From Methylobacterium sp. SyP6R (GTDB taxonomy: Bacteria > Pseudomonadota > Alphaproteobacteria > Rhizobiales > Beijerinckiaceae), in the NCBI RefSeq assembly GCF_019216885.1, contig NZ_JAAQRC020000001.1, positions 3,020,501 through 3,084,500 of the forward strand: a DNA stretch of 64,000 nt, written 5' to 3'. The translations under genes and the position numbers were made by a program. Below are positions 45,145-54,988 of this stretch, one piece after another. The notes below the pieces were generated by a model that had not been told where the DNA came from, made no database searches, and was given only the letters and a program-made list of their open reading frames with translations. How positions within the stretch are numbered: the stretch's first letter is position 1; the number at the start of each line of letters is the position of its first letter.

Positions 45145-46101
45145 TCAGGCGAGGGCCGATAGCAGGTCGGCGCGGGTCGGCAGGTCGGCGCCGAGGCGGG
45201 TGCAGGTGATGCCCGCCGCCGCCACCGCCTCGGACAGGATGTCCCGCAGGGTGCCGGCGTCGAGGGCGAGCAGCGCCTCGCGGGAGAGCCGGCCGTCGCG
45301 GTCGAGGCGCGCGAGCAGGGCGGCGTGGAAGGTGTCGCCGGCCCCCACCGTGTCGATCACCGTAACCGTGCGGCCCGGGACGGTGACGGGGCCGCCGGCA
45401 TGGTAGGCCCGGGCTCCGTCGGGTCCGGCCGTCACGACCACGAGGGCGATGCCGGCCGCGAGCCAGCCCTTTGCGATGCCCTCCTCGTCGGCCCCGGCCC
45501 CGTAGGCGGCGCGCAGGTCCTCGTCCGAGAGCTTCACGATGTCGGCATGGGTCACGAGGTCGTCGAACCGGGCATGCCAGCGGGCGAGATCGGGGATCAG
45601 GCCGAGGCGCAGGTTCGGATCGAGGCTGATCACCCGCCGCCGCGCCTCCCGGGCGGCCAAGGCCGCATAGGCCGTGCCGACGGGCTCGGCCACCAGCGAG
45701 AACGACCCCATGGCGATCGCCCGGACCGTCTCGGGCAAGGCCGCCGGCAGGTCGGCGGGCCTGAGATCGGCATGCGCGCAGGCTTCGGCGTGGAAGCTGT
45801 AGGCGGGGTGGCCGTCCGCGCCGGTCGACACGATGGCGAGCGGGGTCGGCCGGGGGCTCTCACGGGCGAAGGCGAGGTCGACGCCCTCGGCCGCCAGCCG
45901 GTCGGCCAGCATCCGCCCGAAGGCATCGGAGGACAGGCCGGCCAGGAAGCCGCTCTGCGCGCCGAGCCGGCGCAGGCCGATCGCCAGGTTGAACGGCGAG
46001 CCCCCCGCCACCGCGAGCGCCGGCAGGCCGCCGCGCTCGGGGGCCGGGCGCCCGGCCTCGACGAACAGGTCGATCAGGGCTTCGCCGCAGACCAGGATCA
46101 T
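45145..46101 (-). CDS. PfkB-family fructokinase
   Basis: 318 residues. PfkB signatures are GGSPFNLAIGLRRLG near residue 35 and DTVGAGDTFHAALLARL towards the end, with the catalytic Asp in GAGDTF. The N terminus ILVCGEALIDLFVE is typical for fructokinases. In the operon it would phosphorylate fructose made from mannitol. It lies 10 bases downstream of the ABC ATPase gene and 10 bases upstream of xylB, in a tightly packed unit that matches mtlZ and mtlY of pseudomonads. Confidence 0.92.
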   Translation of the reverse strand: MILVCGEALIDLFVEAGRPAPERGGLPALAVAGGSPFNLAIGLRRLGAQSGFLAGLSSDAFGRMLADRLAAEGVDLAFARESPRPTPLAIVSTGADGHPAYSFHAEACAHADLRPADLPAALPETVRAIAMGSFSLVAEPVGTAYAALAAREARRRVISLDPNLRLGLIPDLARWHARFDDLVTHADIVKLSDEDLRAAYGAGADEEGIAKGWLAAGIALVVVTAGPDGARAYHAGGPVTVPGRTVTVIDTVGAGDTFHAALLARLDRDGRLSREALLALDAGTLRDILSEAVAAAGITCTRLGADLPTRADLLSALA

Positions 46102-46111
46102 GGGGGTATCC

Positions 46112-47215
46112 TCACGCCGCCAGCGGGTGCCGCGACCGGTGCGGCAGGGCGCGGCCGTCGCCGTCGAACAGGTGGGTTGCCGCCGGGTCGACCGTCAGGC
46201 GGATCGCCTCGCCGGTGCGGACCGGGGCGCTGCCCTCGATCTGCGCCACCACGGTGGCGCCGTCCGCGACCGCCACATGCGCCAGCGTCAGGCCGCCGAG
46301 GCGCTCGACATGGGCAACCTCGCCGGCGAGCGCCCCGTCGGATCCGGGCTTCAGCGCCTCCGGGCGGATGCCGAGCGTCACGGCGCCGCCGGGCGCCGCG
46401 CGGGCGCCGTCGACCGGCACCGCCACCTCGCCGCCGCTGGCTAAGGCCACCCGCACCCCGGCCGGATCGGTGCCCGTCACGCGCACCGGCAGGAGGTTCA
46501 TCCGCGGGCTGCCGATGAAGCCGGCGACGAAGAGGTTCGCCGGGTGATGGTAGAGTTCGAGCGGCGAGCCGACCTGCTCGATGCGCCCGGCATTGAGCAC
46601 CACGATCTTGTCGGCCATCGTCATCGCCTCGACCTGGTCGTGGGTGACGTAGATCATCGTCGCGGCGAGGTCGCGGTGGAGCCGCGCCAGCTCGATTCGC
46701 ATCTGGCCGCGGAGCGCCGCGTCGAGGTTCGAGAGCGGCTCGTCGAACAGGAAGATCTTGGGGTGCCGCACGATCGCCCGCCCGATCGCGACGCGCTGGC
46801 GCTGGCCGCCGGAGAGATCCTTCGGCTTGCGGTCGAGATAGGCGTCGAGCTGGAGGATGCGCGAGGCCTCCGCCACCTTGGCGGCGCGCTCGGCCTTCGA
46901 CGCGCCGGCGAGCTTGAGGGCGAAGGCCATGTTGTCGCGCACGCTCATGTGCGGATAGAGCGCGTAGGACTGGAACACCATGGCGAGCCCGCGATCGGCC
47001 GGCCCGACCTCGTTGATGCGCTGGCCGTCGATGAACAGGTCGCCGTCGGTGATCTCCTCCAGGCCGGCGATCATCCGCAGCAGCGTCGACTTCCCGCAGC
47101 CCGACGGGCCGACGAAGACCGCGAATTCGCGGTCGGCGATGTCGAGGTCGACGCCCTTGATGATCTCGGTGGTGCCGTAGCTCTTGCGCAAGCCGCGCAG
47201 GCGAAGGGTTGCCAT
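46112..47215 (-). CDS. Polyol ABC transporter ATPase (MalK/UgpC type)
   Basis: 367 residues from the ATG at 47215. Walker [11 protein letters not shown], signature [15 protein letters not shown], Walker [14 protein letters not shown] and switch [14 protein letters not shown] are intact. A C-terminal TOBE/regulatory domain ([26 protein letters not shown]) fits the sugar-importer subfamily, which also interacts with regulators. It powers the importer formed by the two permeases and the binding protein directly upstream, corresponding to MtlK of the pseudomonad mannitol system or SmoK of Rhodobacter. Confidence 0.95.
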   Translation of the reverse strand: MATLRLRGLRKSYGTTEIIKGVDLDIADREFAVFVGPSGCGKSTLLRMIAGLEEITDGDLFIDGQRINEVGPADRGLAMVFQSYALYPHMSVRDNMAFALKLAGASKAERAAKVAEASRILQLDAYLDRKPKDLSGGQRQRVAIGRAIVRHPKIFLFDEPLSNLDAALRGQMRIELARLHRDLAATMIYVTHDQVEAMTMADKIVVLNAGRIEQVGSPLELYHHPANLFVAGFIGSPRMNLLPVRVTGTDPAGVRVALASGGEVAVPVDGARAAPGGAVTLGIRPEALKPGSDGALAGEVAHVERLGGLTLAHVAVADGATVVAQIEGSAPVRTGEAIRLTVDPAATHLFDGDGRALPHRSRHPLAA

Positions 47216-47226
47216 GGCGAGGGCTC

Positions 47227-48045
47227 CTACTTGACGGCGCCGAAGGTGAGGCCGCGCACCAGCTGGCGCTGCGACAGCCAGCCGAAGACCAGGATCGGCG
47301 CCACCGCCACCGTCGAGGCGGCGGACAGCTTGGCGAAGAACAGGCCTTGCGGGCTCGAGAACGAGGCGATGAAGGCGGTGAGCGGGGCCGCCGCCGAGGA
47401 GGTGAGGTTGAGGCTCCAGAACGCCTCGTTCCAGCACAGGATCAGCGAGAGCAGGCCCGTCGAGGCGACGCCCGGCAGGGTCAGCGGCAGGAGCAGGTGC
47501 CAGACTTCCGCCCCCGTGCGTGCCCCGTCCATCCGCCCGGCTTCCAGGATGTCGTGCGGCACCTCCTTGAAGAAGGTGAACAGCATCCAGACCACGATCG
47601 GCAGGTTCATCAGCGTGTAGACGAGGATGAGGCCGAGCCGCGTATCGAGGAGGCCGAGGGTGCGGAACACCAGGTAGATCGGCACCAGGACGCCCACGGA
47701 GGGCAGCATCTTGGTCGAGAGCATCCACAGCAGCGTCGAGCGGGTGCGCTTCGTCGGGTGGAAGGCCATGACGTAGGCCGCCGGAATCGCCAGCGCGAGC
47801 GCCAGCACCGTGCCGCCGACCGAGATCAGCACCGAGTTGAGGGCGAAGGACAGGTAATCGGCCCGGGCCAGCACCTCGCCGTAGCTCTGCAGCGTCGGCG
47901 TGAAGGTCAGCGACGGGTTCACCGCCTCCGGCTCGCTCTTCAGGCTGGTGAGCAGCATCCACAGCAGGGGGAAAAACAGCACGAAGGCCGCGCCCCAACC
48001 GAGCACCGCGATGCCGACGCGCTTCGGGAGACTTTGCTTGACCAT
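47227..48045 (-). CDS. Polyol ABC transporter permease (MalG type)
   Basis: 272 residues with six transmembrane segments. The EAA loop reads [21 protein letters not shown], shortened here to its key Glu-Ala and Gly positions near residues 170-190. The N terminus is [20 protein letters not shown]. It is the second inner-membrane permease subunit of the sugar-alcohol importer, corresponding to MtlG/SmoG. It starts one base after the other permease stops, so the two are translationally coupled. Confidence 0.94.
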   Translation of the reverse strand: MVKQSLPKRVGIAVLGWGAAFVLFFPLLWMLLTSLKSEPEAVNPSLTFTPTLQSYGEVLARADYLSFALNSVLISVGGTVLALALAIPAAYVMAFHPTKRTRSTLLWMLSTKMLPSVGVLVPIYLVFRTLGLLDTRLGLILVYTLMNLPIVVWMLFTFFKEVPHDILEAGRMDGARTGAEVWHLLLPLTLPGVASTGLLSLILCWNEAFWSLNLTSSAAAPLTAFIASFSSPQGLFFAKLSAASTVAVAPILVFGWLSQRQLVRGLTFGAVK

Positions 48046-48046
48046 C

Positions 48047-48946
48047 CTACACCTCCAGCCGGCGCGCGATGGTGCGCACGAGGAAGAACGCCACGATGTT
48101 GGCGAGGATGATCGCCACCACGCCGCCGGCCGAGGCGCCGCCGACGTCGTATTGCAGCAGCGCGCGGGCGTAGATCAGGAAGGCGAGGTTGGTGGTGGCG
48201 TTGCCGGGCCCGCCCGCGGTCGTCACGTAGATCTCGGCGAAGACCGTGAGGAGGAAGATCGTCTCGATCATCACCACCACGCTGATCGCCCGCGAGAGAT
48301 GCGGCAGCACGATGTAGACGAACTGTGCCAGCGCCCCGGCCCCGTCCATGCGGGCGGCCTCCAGCTGCTCGCGGTCGAGGGACTGGACGGCGGTGAGCAG
48401 GATCAGGAGCGCGAAGGGCAGCCACTCCCACGACACGATCAGGATGACCGAGAGCAGCGGATAATCGGCGAACCAGTCGACGGCGGGCAGGCCAAGGGCG
48501 CGAGCCACGGCGCCGAAGACGCCGTAGATCGGATGCATCATCAGGTTCTTCCAGATCAGCGCCGCGACTGTCGGCATGACGAAGAACGGCGCGATCGCGA
48601 AGAGGCGCGCGAGATTGCGGCCCGGGAACGGCTGGTCGAACAGCACCGCCAGCAGCGTACCGCCGACCACCGTGATCACCAGCACCGAGCCGACGAGGAG
48701 GAGCGTGTTGGTGAGCGAGGCCCAGAAATCCGGATCGGTGACCAGGAACTCGTAATTGTCGATCCCGGCAAAGCCCGTCACCGTCGGGTCGAGCAGGTTG
48801 TAGCGCTGGAGCGAGAACCACACGGTCATCACCAGCGGCACGATCATCCAGATCAGCAGCACGGTGACCGAGGGGCCGATGAACGGCAGGCCGTTGAAGC
48901 GGCGGCCCTTGGCGGGACTGGGCGCCGGGGTGGTGAGGGTGGCCAT
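48047..48946 (-). CDS. Polyol ABC transporter permease (MalF type)
   Basis: 299 residues from the ATG at 48946; longer in-frame starts add a non-conserved stretch. Six transmembrane helices are visible (for example FIGPSVTVLLIWMIVPLVM) and the EAA loop is EQLEAARMDGAGALAQFVYI. The segment TAGGPGNATTNLAFLIY is typical of MtlF/SmoF-like permeases. It pairs with the MalG-type subunit downstream. A stem-loop at 49012-49035 separates it from the binding-protein gene, which usually allows more binding protein than permease to be made. Confidence 0.94.
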   Translation of the reverse strand: MATLTTPAPSPAKGRRFNGLPFIGPSVTVLLIWMIVPLVMTVWFSLQRYNLLDPTVTGFAGIDNYEFLVTDPDFWASLTNTLLLVGSVLVITVVGGTLLAVLFDQPFPGRNLARLFAIAPFFVMPTVAALIWKNLMMHPIYGVFGAVARALGLPAVDWFADYPLLSVILIVSWEWLPFALLILLTAVQSLDREQLEAARMDGAGALAQFVYIVLPHLSRAISVVVMIETIFLLTVFAEIYVTTAGGPGNATTNLAFLIYARALLQYDVGGASAGGVVAIILANIVAFFLVRTIARRLEV

Positions 48947-49011
48947 GGCCGTCGTCGCCTCGCGCGGATTTTTGAGGTCGGGGTAGTCCCGCATAAGAAA
49001 AGGCGCGGGAT

Positions 49012-49035
49012 CCCCTCTTCCGTTTGGGAGAGGGG
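49012..49035 (-). terminator. Intra-operon stem-loop between binding-protein and permease genes
   Basis: Ten-base arms (49012-49021 and 49026-49035) pair with one mismatch around a 4-base loop. Such structures within ABC operons commonly protect the upstream mRNA or reduce read-through. No U tract follows, so processing is more likely than full termination. Confidence 0.55.
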
Positions 49036-49081
49036 GACGCGCCATTCCTGTCCAAGCACAGGGTCAGGGGGGCGCTCGGTC

Positions 49082-50392
49082 CTACTTCGGATACCCGGCC
49101 TGCCGCATCGTCCGCTCGGTGGCCGATTGCGCGGCCTTGAGCGCCGCATCGATCGTCTGCTGGCCGGTCAGCGTCGCCGCGACCGTCTGGCCGACCTGGG
49201 TGCCGATGCCCTGGAACTCGGGGATCGCCACGAACTGCGCCCCCGTATAGGGCCGCGGGTTCCTGGTCTGGCCGTTCGGGTTGGCGCTGTCGATCGCCTT
49301 CAGGACGAAGCCCGCGAAGGGCGCGGCCTTCTGGTAGTCGGGGCTCTTGTAGGTCGATTCGCGGGTGCCCGGCGGCACCGCGACCCAGCCGTTTTCCTTC
49401 GCCACGCTCTCGACATAGGCTTTGCTGGTCGCCCAGGCGACGAAGGTCTTGGCGGCGTCCTTCTGCTTGGAGGAGGCCGGGATGCCGAGGTTCCAGCTCC
49501 ACAGCCAGGTCGGCCCGCCCTTGAAGCTGCCGGTCGGCATCGGCGCGAAGGCGACCTTGTCGGCGACCTGCGACTGCTTCGGATCGTAGAGCAGGCCGGC
49601 CGCGACGGTCGAGTCGATCCACATCGCGCAGCGACCGCTGGCGAACAGCGCCAGGTTCTCGTTGAAGCCGTTCGAGGTCGCACCGGGCGGGCCGTAATTC
49701 TTCAGCACGTCGGTATAATACGTCAGTGCGTTCTTCCATTCCGGCGTGTCGATCGTGGTCTTCCAGCCCTCGCCGAACCACTGGCCGCCGAAGGTGTTCA
49801 CCAGCGAGGTGACGTAGGCCATGTTCTCGCCCCAGCCCGGCTTGCCGCGCAGGCAGAGGCCGTAGGTCTGGCTGGCCTTGTCGGTGAGCTTGGCGGCGAA
49901 GCCCTTGATCTCGTCGTAGGTCGGCGCCTCCGGCATGGTCAGGCCGGCCTTGTCGAACAGGTCCTTGCGATAATAGGTCATCGCGCTCTCGCCGTAGAAC
50001 GGCAGCGCGTAGAGCTTGCCGTCCCGGCTCACGCCCTCGCGGACGGTCTTGAGGAGATCGTCGGCGTCGTAATCGGCCGGCAGGCCGTCCATCGGCTCGA
50101 GCCAGTTTTGCTTGGCCCAGATCGGCACCTCGTAATTGCCGATGGTCAGCACGTCGAACTGGCCGGCCTTGGTGGCGATGTCGGTGGTGACGCGCTGGCG
50201 CAGCACGTTCTCCTCCAGCACCACCCAGCGCAGCTTGATGTCGGGATGCGCCTTCTCGAAGGCCGAGGACAGCTTCTGCATCACCACCATGTCGCCGTTG
50301 TTGACCGTGGCGATGGTGAGCGTCGACTCGGCGAGCGCGGGTGTGCCGGCGAGGAGGGAAGCGGCGAGCAGCAGGGTTCGCGTCCGTGTCAC
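49082..50392 (-). CDS. Polyol ABC transporter substrate-binding protein
   Basis: 436 residues from the GTG at 50392, which has GGGAGG 7 bases upstream. A signal peptide (MTRTRTLLLAASLLAGTPALA) leads to the periplasm. The family-1 solute-binding fold is evident (FDVLTIGNYEVPIWAKQNWL, LPFYGESAMTYYRKDLFD, TWLWSWNLGIPASSKQK, each a separate segment). It resembles sorbitol/mannitol-binding proteins MtlE and SmoE. It is the first gene of the transporter part of the operon. The 384-base gap 50393-50776 before it contains no gene that I can support and probably holds its promoter. Confidence 0.93.
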   Translation of the reverse strand: MTRTRTLLLAASLLAGTPALAESTLTIATVNNGDMVVMQKLSSAFEKAHPDIKLRWVVLEENVLRQRVTTDIATKAGQFDVLTIGNYEVPIWAKQNWLEPMDGLPADYDADDLLKTVREGVSRDGKLYALPFYGESAMTYYRKDLFDKAGLTMPEAPTYDEIKGFAAKLTDKASQTYGLCLRGKPGWGENMAYVTSLVNTFGGQWFGEGWKTTIDTPEWKNALTYYTDVLKNYGPPGATSNGFNENLALFASGRCAMWIDSTVAAGLLYDPKQSQVADKVAFAPMPTGSFKGGPTWLWSWNLGIPASSKQKDAAKTFVAWATSKAYVESVAKENGWVAVPPGTRESTYKSPDYQKAAPFAGFVLKAIDSANPNGQTRNPRPYTGAQFVAIPEFQGIGTQVGQTVAATLTGQQTIDAALKAAQSATERTMRQAGYPK

Positions 50393-50776
50393 GTCATGTC
50401 CTCCCGTCGCGCCACTCTTCCCGCAGGGGTGGCGGCCTTGCGCGCAATTGGTGAGGGTCCGGCGGGACGGCGTCAAGCGGGGAGGGGGCTCGGACGTGCC
50501 GCTGCGGCATCGCCTTCCACGGGTTCTCGGTGGATGATCTCTCGTCGCGGAGTTGTGGGACGACGGGATGCCGAGAGATCGTCGCCCCTTGAGATGGTTG
50601 TTCGAAGGAGAAGTGCGGGAATCGAGGACGGCGACCCCGCCCTCGTCACCGCCGCGATCGGTGGCATCGCCCGGGCGTGGAGTCGGTCGAGGGCCGTCCA
50701 GGAGACCGACCCCTCGGCCTGGAACCCACCGTCGCGCCGGTGACCGGGGCGGCCCGAGAGACCGCCCCGCCGCGCA

Positions 50777-52267
50777 TCACCGCGCCCGCCGTGCCGCCTC
50801 GTCCAGGGTCGCCTGGATGCCCTGGCGATAGAGCATCCCGAGCCACTCCGCGACCGGCGCGACGAGGCGCGGGTCGTCGCCGAGTTCGCCGAAGAGCGGG
50901 CGGATGCCGAGGAGCGGGCGCGGATCGGGGCCGCCCTCGATCGCCTTCTCGCGCAGGAGCGCCGCCATCGGGTGGCGGACCTCGATCGCGCCGCCGGTTT
51001 CGTCCTCGCCGCGCACCCGGCGCAGCCATGCGGCGAGCGCGAGCGCCAGGAACTCGATGCTCCCGCCCTGCGCCAGCCGGCCGCGGATCGGGTCGACCAG
51101 GACGTTGAGCGGCGCGTCGGTGTTGACCCGCTCCACCGTGTCGCGGATCGCCGGGTTGGCGAAGCGTGCGACGAGGGTGCGCTTGTACGCGGCGAGATCG
51201 ATGCCCGGGACCGGCGGCACGGTCGGGCCGGTCTCGCGGTCCATCAGCGCGGTCATCACGGCGCTGATGCGGGAATCGGCCATCGCTTCGTCGATGGTGA
51301 CGGTGCCGGCGAGCCGGCCCAACCCTGAGACCGCGAGGTGGCTGCCGTTGAGGAGCCTGAGCTTCATGAACTCGTAGGGCGCCACGTCCTCGACGAACTG
51401 CGCGCCGACCTTTTCCCAGGCCGGACGCCCGGCGGGGAAGCGGTCCTCGATCACCCACTGGGTGAAGGTCTCGCTGAAGACCGGCCAGCCGTCGGCGAGG
51501 CCGTGGCGCTCGGTCAGGCCTGCGACATCCGCCGGCGCGGTCACCGGGGTGATGCGGTCGACCATGGTCGAGGGGAAGACGACCTCGGCGGCGATCCACG
51601 CGGCGAGAGCGGGGTCGCGCAGCCGGGCCAGCGCCACCACCGCGTCGCGCAGGACGTCGCCGTTATGCTGGATGTTGTCGCAGGTGAGCGGGGTGAACGG
51701 CGCCAGGCCGGCGTCACGGCGCCGCCGCAAGGCCTCGACGATGACGCCGATCGCGCTCTTCGGCTGCGCCGGCTCGGCGAGGTCGGCCCGGATCAGCGGG
51801 TGGTCGGGGTTCAGCCGCTTCGTCGCCGGGTCGAGGCAGTAACCGTTCTCGGTCACCGTGAGGCTGACGATGCGGATCGCCGGGTCGTCGATCGCGTCGA
51901 GCACCGCCACCGTGGTCTCGCCCGCGAAGGCGACACCGGCGAGCGACCCGATGACCGTCACGGTCTCGTCCGCGCCCTCGCGCTCGACGAGGGTGTAGAG
52001 CGCGTCCTGCGGCGCCAGGGCGTCGATCATACGCCGGTCGCCCGGCATCAGCCCGACCCCGAGGATGCCGAAGGCGAGGGCGTCCGGGTCGCGCTCCATC
52101 AGGTCGTGGGTGTAGCGGGCCATGTGCGCCCGGTGGAACCCGCCGAGCCCGAGATGGACGATGCCGGCCCGCACCTGCGCCACGTCGTAGGCGGGGACCC
52201 GCACGCGCGGGCCGAGGGAGGCCAGCGTGGCGCGGCGGAGGGGCACGGGGGCGCGGTCGGTGCTCAT
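50777..52267 (-). CDS. Mannitol/arabitol dehydrogenase family protein
   Basis: 496 residues from the ATG at 52267. The long-chain polyol dehydrogenase signatures are AGIVHLGLGGFHRAHMARY (nucleotide site), VSLTVTENGYCLD, PLTCDNIQHNGDVLRD and VVFPSTMVDRITPVT; the Lys of YEFMKLRLLNGSH is the catalytic-type residue. Such enzymes oxidise mannitol to fructose and D-arabitol to xylulose with NAD. Both products have a matching kinase in this cluster. The gene lies 384 bases upstream of the transporter genes on the same strand, an order unlike the pseudomonad mtl operon, where it follows them. Confidence 0.94.
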   Translation of the reverse strand: MSTDRAPVPLRRATLASLGPRVRVPAYDVAQVRAGIVHLGLGGFHRAHMARYTHDLMERDPDALAFGILGVGLMPGDRRMIDALAPQDALYTLVEREGADETVTVIGSLAGVAFAGETTVAVLDAIDDPAIRIVSLTVTENGYCLDPATKRLNPDHPLIRADLAEPAQPKSAIGVIVEALRRRRDAGLAPFTPLTCDNIQHNGDVLRDAVVALARLRDPALAAWIAAEVVFPSTMVDRITPVTAPADVAGLTERHGLADGWPVFSETFTQWVIEDRFPAGRPAWEKVGAQFVEDVAPYEFMKLRLLNGSHLAVSGLGRLAGTVTIDEAMADSRISAVMTALMDRETGPTVPPVPGIDLAAYKRTLVARFANPAIRDTVERVNTDAPLNVLVDPIRGRLAQGGSIEFLALALAAWLRRVRGEDETGGAIEVRHPMAALLREKAIEGGPDPRPLLGIRPLFGELGDDPRLVAPVAEWLGMLYRQGIQATLDEAARRAR

Positions 52268-52428
52268 GGGGCGTGGCTCGGGCTGGCGGCGGGCGTGGAG
52301 TGCCCGGCTTTGGCCCTGATTAATCCGCCGTTGCCGCAGCGTCGATGGTGCGCCTGGTCGTTCGGGCGCCCGAGCCGCAACCCGACGTTCCGCCGACCCC
52401 CACCCCGGGGCGCCCGGAGCGAGGCCGC

Positions 52429-53787
52429 TCAGAGGCCGGTCGAGTACCGGCCCGCGCCCCCGGCCAGCCGGGCGTCGAACACGGCGCTCGCCGAGCGCAC
52501 CAGGCTGCGCATCTCTTCCGGCACCGCGATGCGGTTGCCGGCCCGCCGCACGACGCCCAGGCGGACGAGCTCGGCGAGGGTGTCCAGCTCGGTCGCGAAC
52601 GCGGTCTCGGGCACGACGCCGTGCCGGGCGCAGATCGCATCGAGATCGACGGCGAGGTCGCACATCAGCCGCTCGATGACATCCCGGCGCAGGCGGTCCT
52701 CCGGCGTCGGCACGAGGCCCCGGGCGGTGGCGAGGCGGCCCTGCCGTACGGCATCCCCGTAGGCGGCGATGTCGGCGATGTTCTGCGCCAATCCGCCGGG
52801 CAGGCTGGAGATCGACGAGGCGCCGAAGCCGACGAGCGTGTCGGCCGCGTCCGCCGTATAGCCCTGGAAGTTGCGGCGTAAAGCGCCGCCCGCCATCGCG
52901 AGAGCGAGGGGGTCGTCGGCGCGGGCGAAGTGATCGAGGCCGATGCGGACGTAGCCGGCACGCACGAGCCGCGCGGCCGCCGCCTCGAACTGCGCGTGGC
53001 GCTCGCGCGGGCCCGGCAGCGCCGCCTCGGGCAGCGCCCGCTGGTGCGGCTTCATCCACGGCACGTGCCCGTAGCCGAACAAGGCGACCCGGTCCGGCTC
53101 CAGCGCCACGGCGTGGTTCACCGTGGCGAGGACGTTCTCGACGCTCTGGTGCGGCAGCCCGATCATCAGGTCGACATTCACCGCCTCGATGCCGGAGAAG
53201 CGCAGCCAGGCCACCGCGCGGGCGGTCTCCTCCACCGACTGGAGCCGGCGGATCGCCCGCTGCACCTCGGGGTCGAGGCTCTGCACCCCCAGGCTCGCCC
53301 GGGTGACGCCGATCGCCGCCAGGGTCTCGACATCGGCCGGCGTCAGCGTGCGGGGATCGATCTCGACCGCGATCTCGGCGTCGGGGGCGACCGTGAAGGC
53401 GCCGCGCAGGCGCGCCATCAGCCGGCGCATGTCCGAGCCGCGCAGCATCGTGGGGGTGCCGCCGCCCCAATGCAGGTGGCGCAGGACCGGCCGGCCGGCG
53501 AAACGGCGCGCGACGAGGTCGATCTCGCGCTCCAGGTCGGCGACGTAGGCCTCGACCGGGGCGTAGCGGCGCGCAACCCGGGTGTGGCAGCCGCAATAGA
53601 GGCACAGCTCGGCGCAGAACGGCACGTGGATATAGGCGGAGACAGCCTCGCCCGCCCCGATGCCCGCCAGCCAGTCGCCGACCTGCTCGGGCCCGACCTC
53701 GGCGGTGAAGTGCGGCGCGGTGGGATAGCTGGTGTAGCGCGGGACGCGCGCGCCGCCGAGGCGGTCGATCAGGTCGGGGGAGATCAT
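52429..53787 (-). CDS. hemN: Oxygen-independent coproporphyrinogen III oxidase
   Basis: 452 residues. The radical SAM cluster cysteines are Cys58, Cys62 and Cys65 (HVPFCAELCLYCGC), followed by HLHWGGGTPT and GVQSLDPEVQRAI. The N-terminal RVPRYTSYPTAPHF and C-terminal HemN domain are complete. It oxidatively decarboxylates coproporphyrinogen III in haem synthesis when oxygen is scarce. An FNR-type box lies 62 bases before the start, consistent with low-oxygen induction. The 161-base gap to the next gene on this strand (52268-52428) holds nothing I can identify. Confidence 0.97.
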   Translation of the reverse strand: MISPDLIDRLGGARVPRYTSYPTAPHFTAEVGPEQVGDWLAGIGAGEAVSAYIHVPFCAELCLYCGCHTRVARRYAPVEAYVADLEREIDLVARRFAGRPVLRHLHWGGGTPTMLRGSDMRRLMARLRGAFTVAPDAEIAVEIDPRTLTPADVETLAAIGVTRASLGVQSLDPEVQRAIRRLQSVEETARAVAWLRFSGIEAVNVDLMIGLPHQSVENVLATVNHAVALEPDRVALFGYGHVPWMKPHQRALPEAALPGPRERHAQFEAAAARLVRAGYVRIGLDHFARADDPLALAMAGGALRRNFQGYTADAADTLVGFGASSISSLPGGLAQNIADIAAYGDAVRQGRLATARGLVPTPEDRLRRDVIERLMCDLAVDLDAICARHGVVPETAFATELDTLAELVRLGVVRRAGNRIAVPEEMRSLVRSASAVFDARLAGGAGRYSTGL

Positions 53788-53849
53788 GCGGGGGATCGGG
53801 TCCGGGGAGCCTTCGTCCCGGAGACTGACCCGCGCTGTGGCGCTTCGCC

Positions 53850-53863
53850 TTGCGGTGGATCAA
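53850..53863. promoter_or_regulatory. FNR/FixK-type box upstream of hemN
   Basis: TTGCGGTGGATCAA has a perfect ATCAA half and a TTG-starting partner at the correct 4-base spacing (consensus TTGAT-N4-ATCAA). It lies 62 bases before the hemN start. An Fnr/FixK activator is expected from the family. Confidence 0.55.
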
Positions 53864-54046
53864 TCGGGACATGGTGCCTCGCCTCCCCGGCGGGGCGTGC
53901 CCCCGCCGTCCGGCCGCCGCGATGCGTCCGGGGCAACCCGCTCCCCCGGCCCACCGCCTTGCTTTTGCATCATTTTGCCTGCCCATGCTGGCCACGACGC
54001 GAGGGGCCGCGCCGGGCTTCCGCACGATGATGCATGAGGTCCGATC

Positions 54047-54985
54047 TTGACCGCCTCTTCGCCAGCTTCTTCGCCAGCTTCCCTGGACCGCCTCGGCTAC
54101 GCCCGCAGCCTGCTCGAGCGTCACTCCGCCGAGCGCAGCGGCCCGACCCCGACGCTGGCGGACGCGCCCGATGCGAGCCTGCTGCTGTTCTGCGGCGACG
54201 TGCCGGTGCTGCGGGTGAGCGAGGGCGGCGCCACCTGCCTCCTCGACCCCGCCGATGCGGCCCGGGCCGGGGCGCCGGCGCCGGAACTGTTCCTCGGCCG
54301 GGTCGGCGGGCGCCCGGCCTTCGCGGGCGCGCTGCCGGCGGATGCGGCGGCACTGTTTGCCGACGATCCGGCCTTCCGGGTGCTCGATGCCCGCTCGGTC
54401 GCCGTCGAGGGCGCGGTGCCGGCGCCCGAGATGGGGGTGCTCGCCACGGCGAAATCGCTGCTCGGCTGGCACGCCCGGCACGGCTTCTGCGCCAATTGCG
54501 GCAATGCCACCACGCTCTCCTGCGGCGGCTTCCGCCGCGACTGCGCGAGTTGCGGCACCGAGCATTTCCCGCGCACCGATCCCGTGGTGATCATGCTGGT
54601 GACGCATGGCGAAAGCTGCCTGCTCGGCCGCCAGGCCCGGTTCGCGCCCGGCGTCTATTCCTGCCTCGCCGGCTTCCTCGAGCCCGGCGAGACCATCGAG
54701 GATGCGGTGCGGCGCGAGACCTTCGAGGAGGCCGGTGTGCGGGTCGGCGCCGTGCGCTACCACCTCTCGCAGCCCTGGCCGTTCCCGTCCTCGCTGATGA
54801 TCGGCTGCGAGGGCGAGGCGCAAGGCGACGCCCTGGTGCTCGACCGGACCGAGCTGGAGGATGCCCGCTGGTTCACCCGCGACGAGGTGCGGCTGATGCT
54901 GGATCGCCGCCACCCCGACGGCCTGATGACCCCGCCGCCGATGGCGATCGCCCATTCGCTGGTGCGCACCTTCGCGGAGCGCTGA
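54047..54985 (+). CDS. nudC: NAD(H) diphosphatase (de-capping Nudix hydrolase)
   Basis: 312 residues. The start is TTG at 54047 with GAGG 7 bases upstream; no good ATG is in frame. An N-terminal domain precedes a zinc ribbon with FCANCGNATTLSCGGF and CASCGTEHFPRTDP (Cys pairs near residues 148-170). The Nudix box is GFLEPGETIEDAVRRETFEE (near 209-230) and the NADH-specific SQPWPFPSSLMIG follows. The enzyme splits NADH or NAD-capped RNA. The next gene begins 3 bases after its stop. Confidence 0.95.
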   Translation: MTASSPASSPASLDRLGYARSLLERHSAERSGPTPTLADAPDASLLLFCGDVPVLRVSEGGATCLLDPADAARAGAPAPELFLGRVGGRPAFAGALPADAAALFADDPAFRVLDARSVAVEGAVPAPEMGVLATAKSLLGWHARHGFCANCGNATTLSCGGFRRDCASCGTEHFPRTDPVVIMLVTHGESCLLGRQARFAPGVYSCLAGFLEPGETIEDAVRRETFEEAGVRVGAVRYHLSQPWPFPSSLMIGCEGEAQGDALVLDRTELEDARWFTRDEVRLMLDRRHPDGLMTPPPMAIAHSLVRTFAER

Positions 54986-54988
54986 GAG

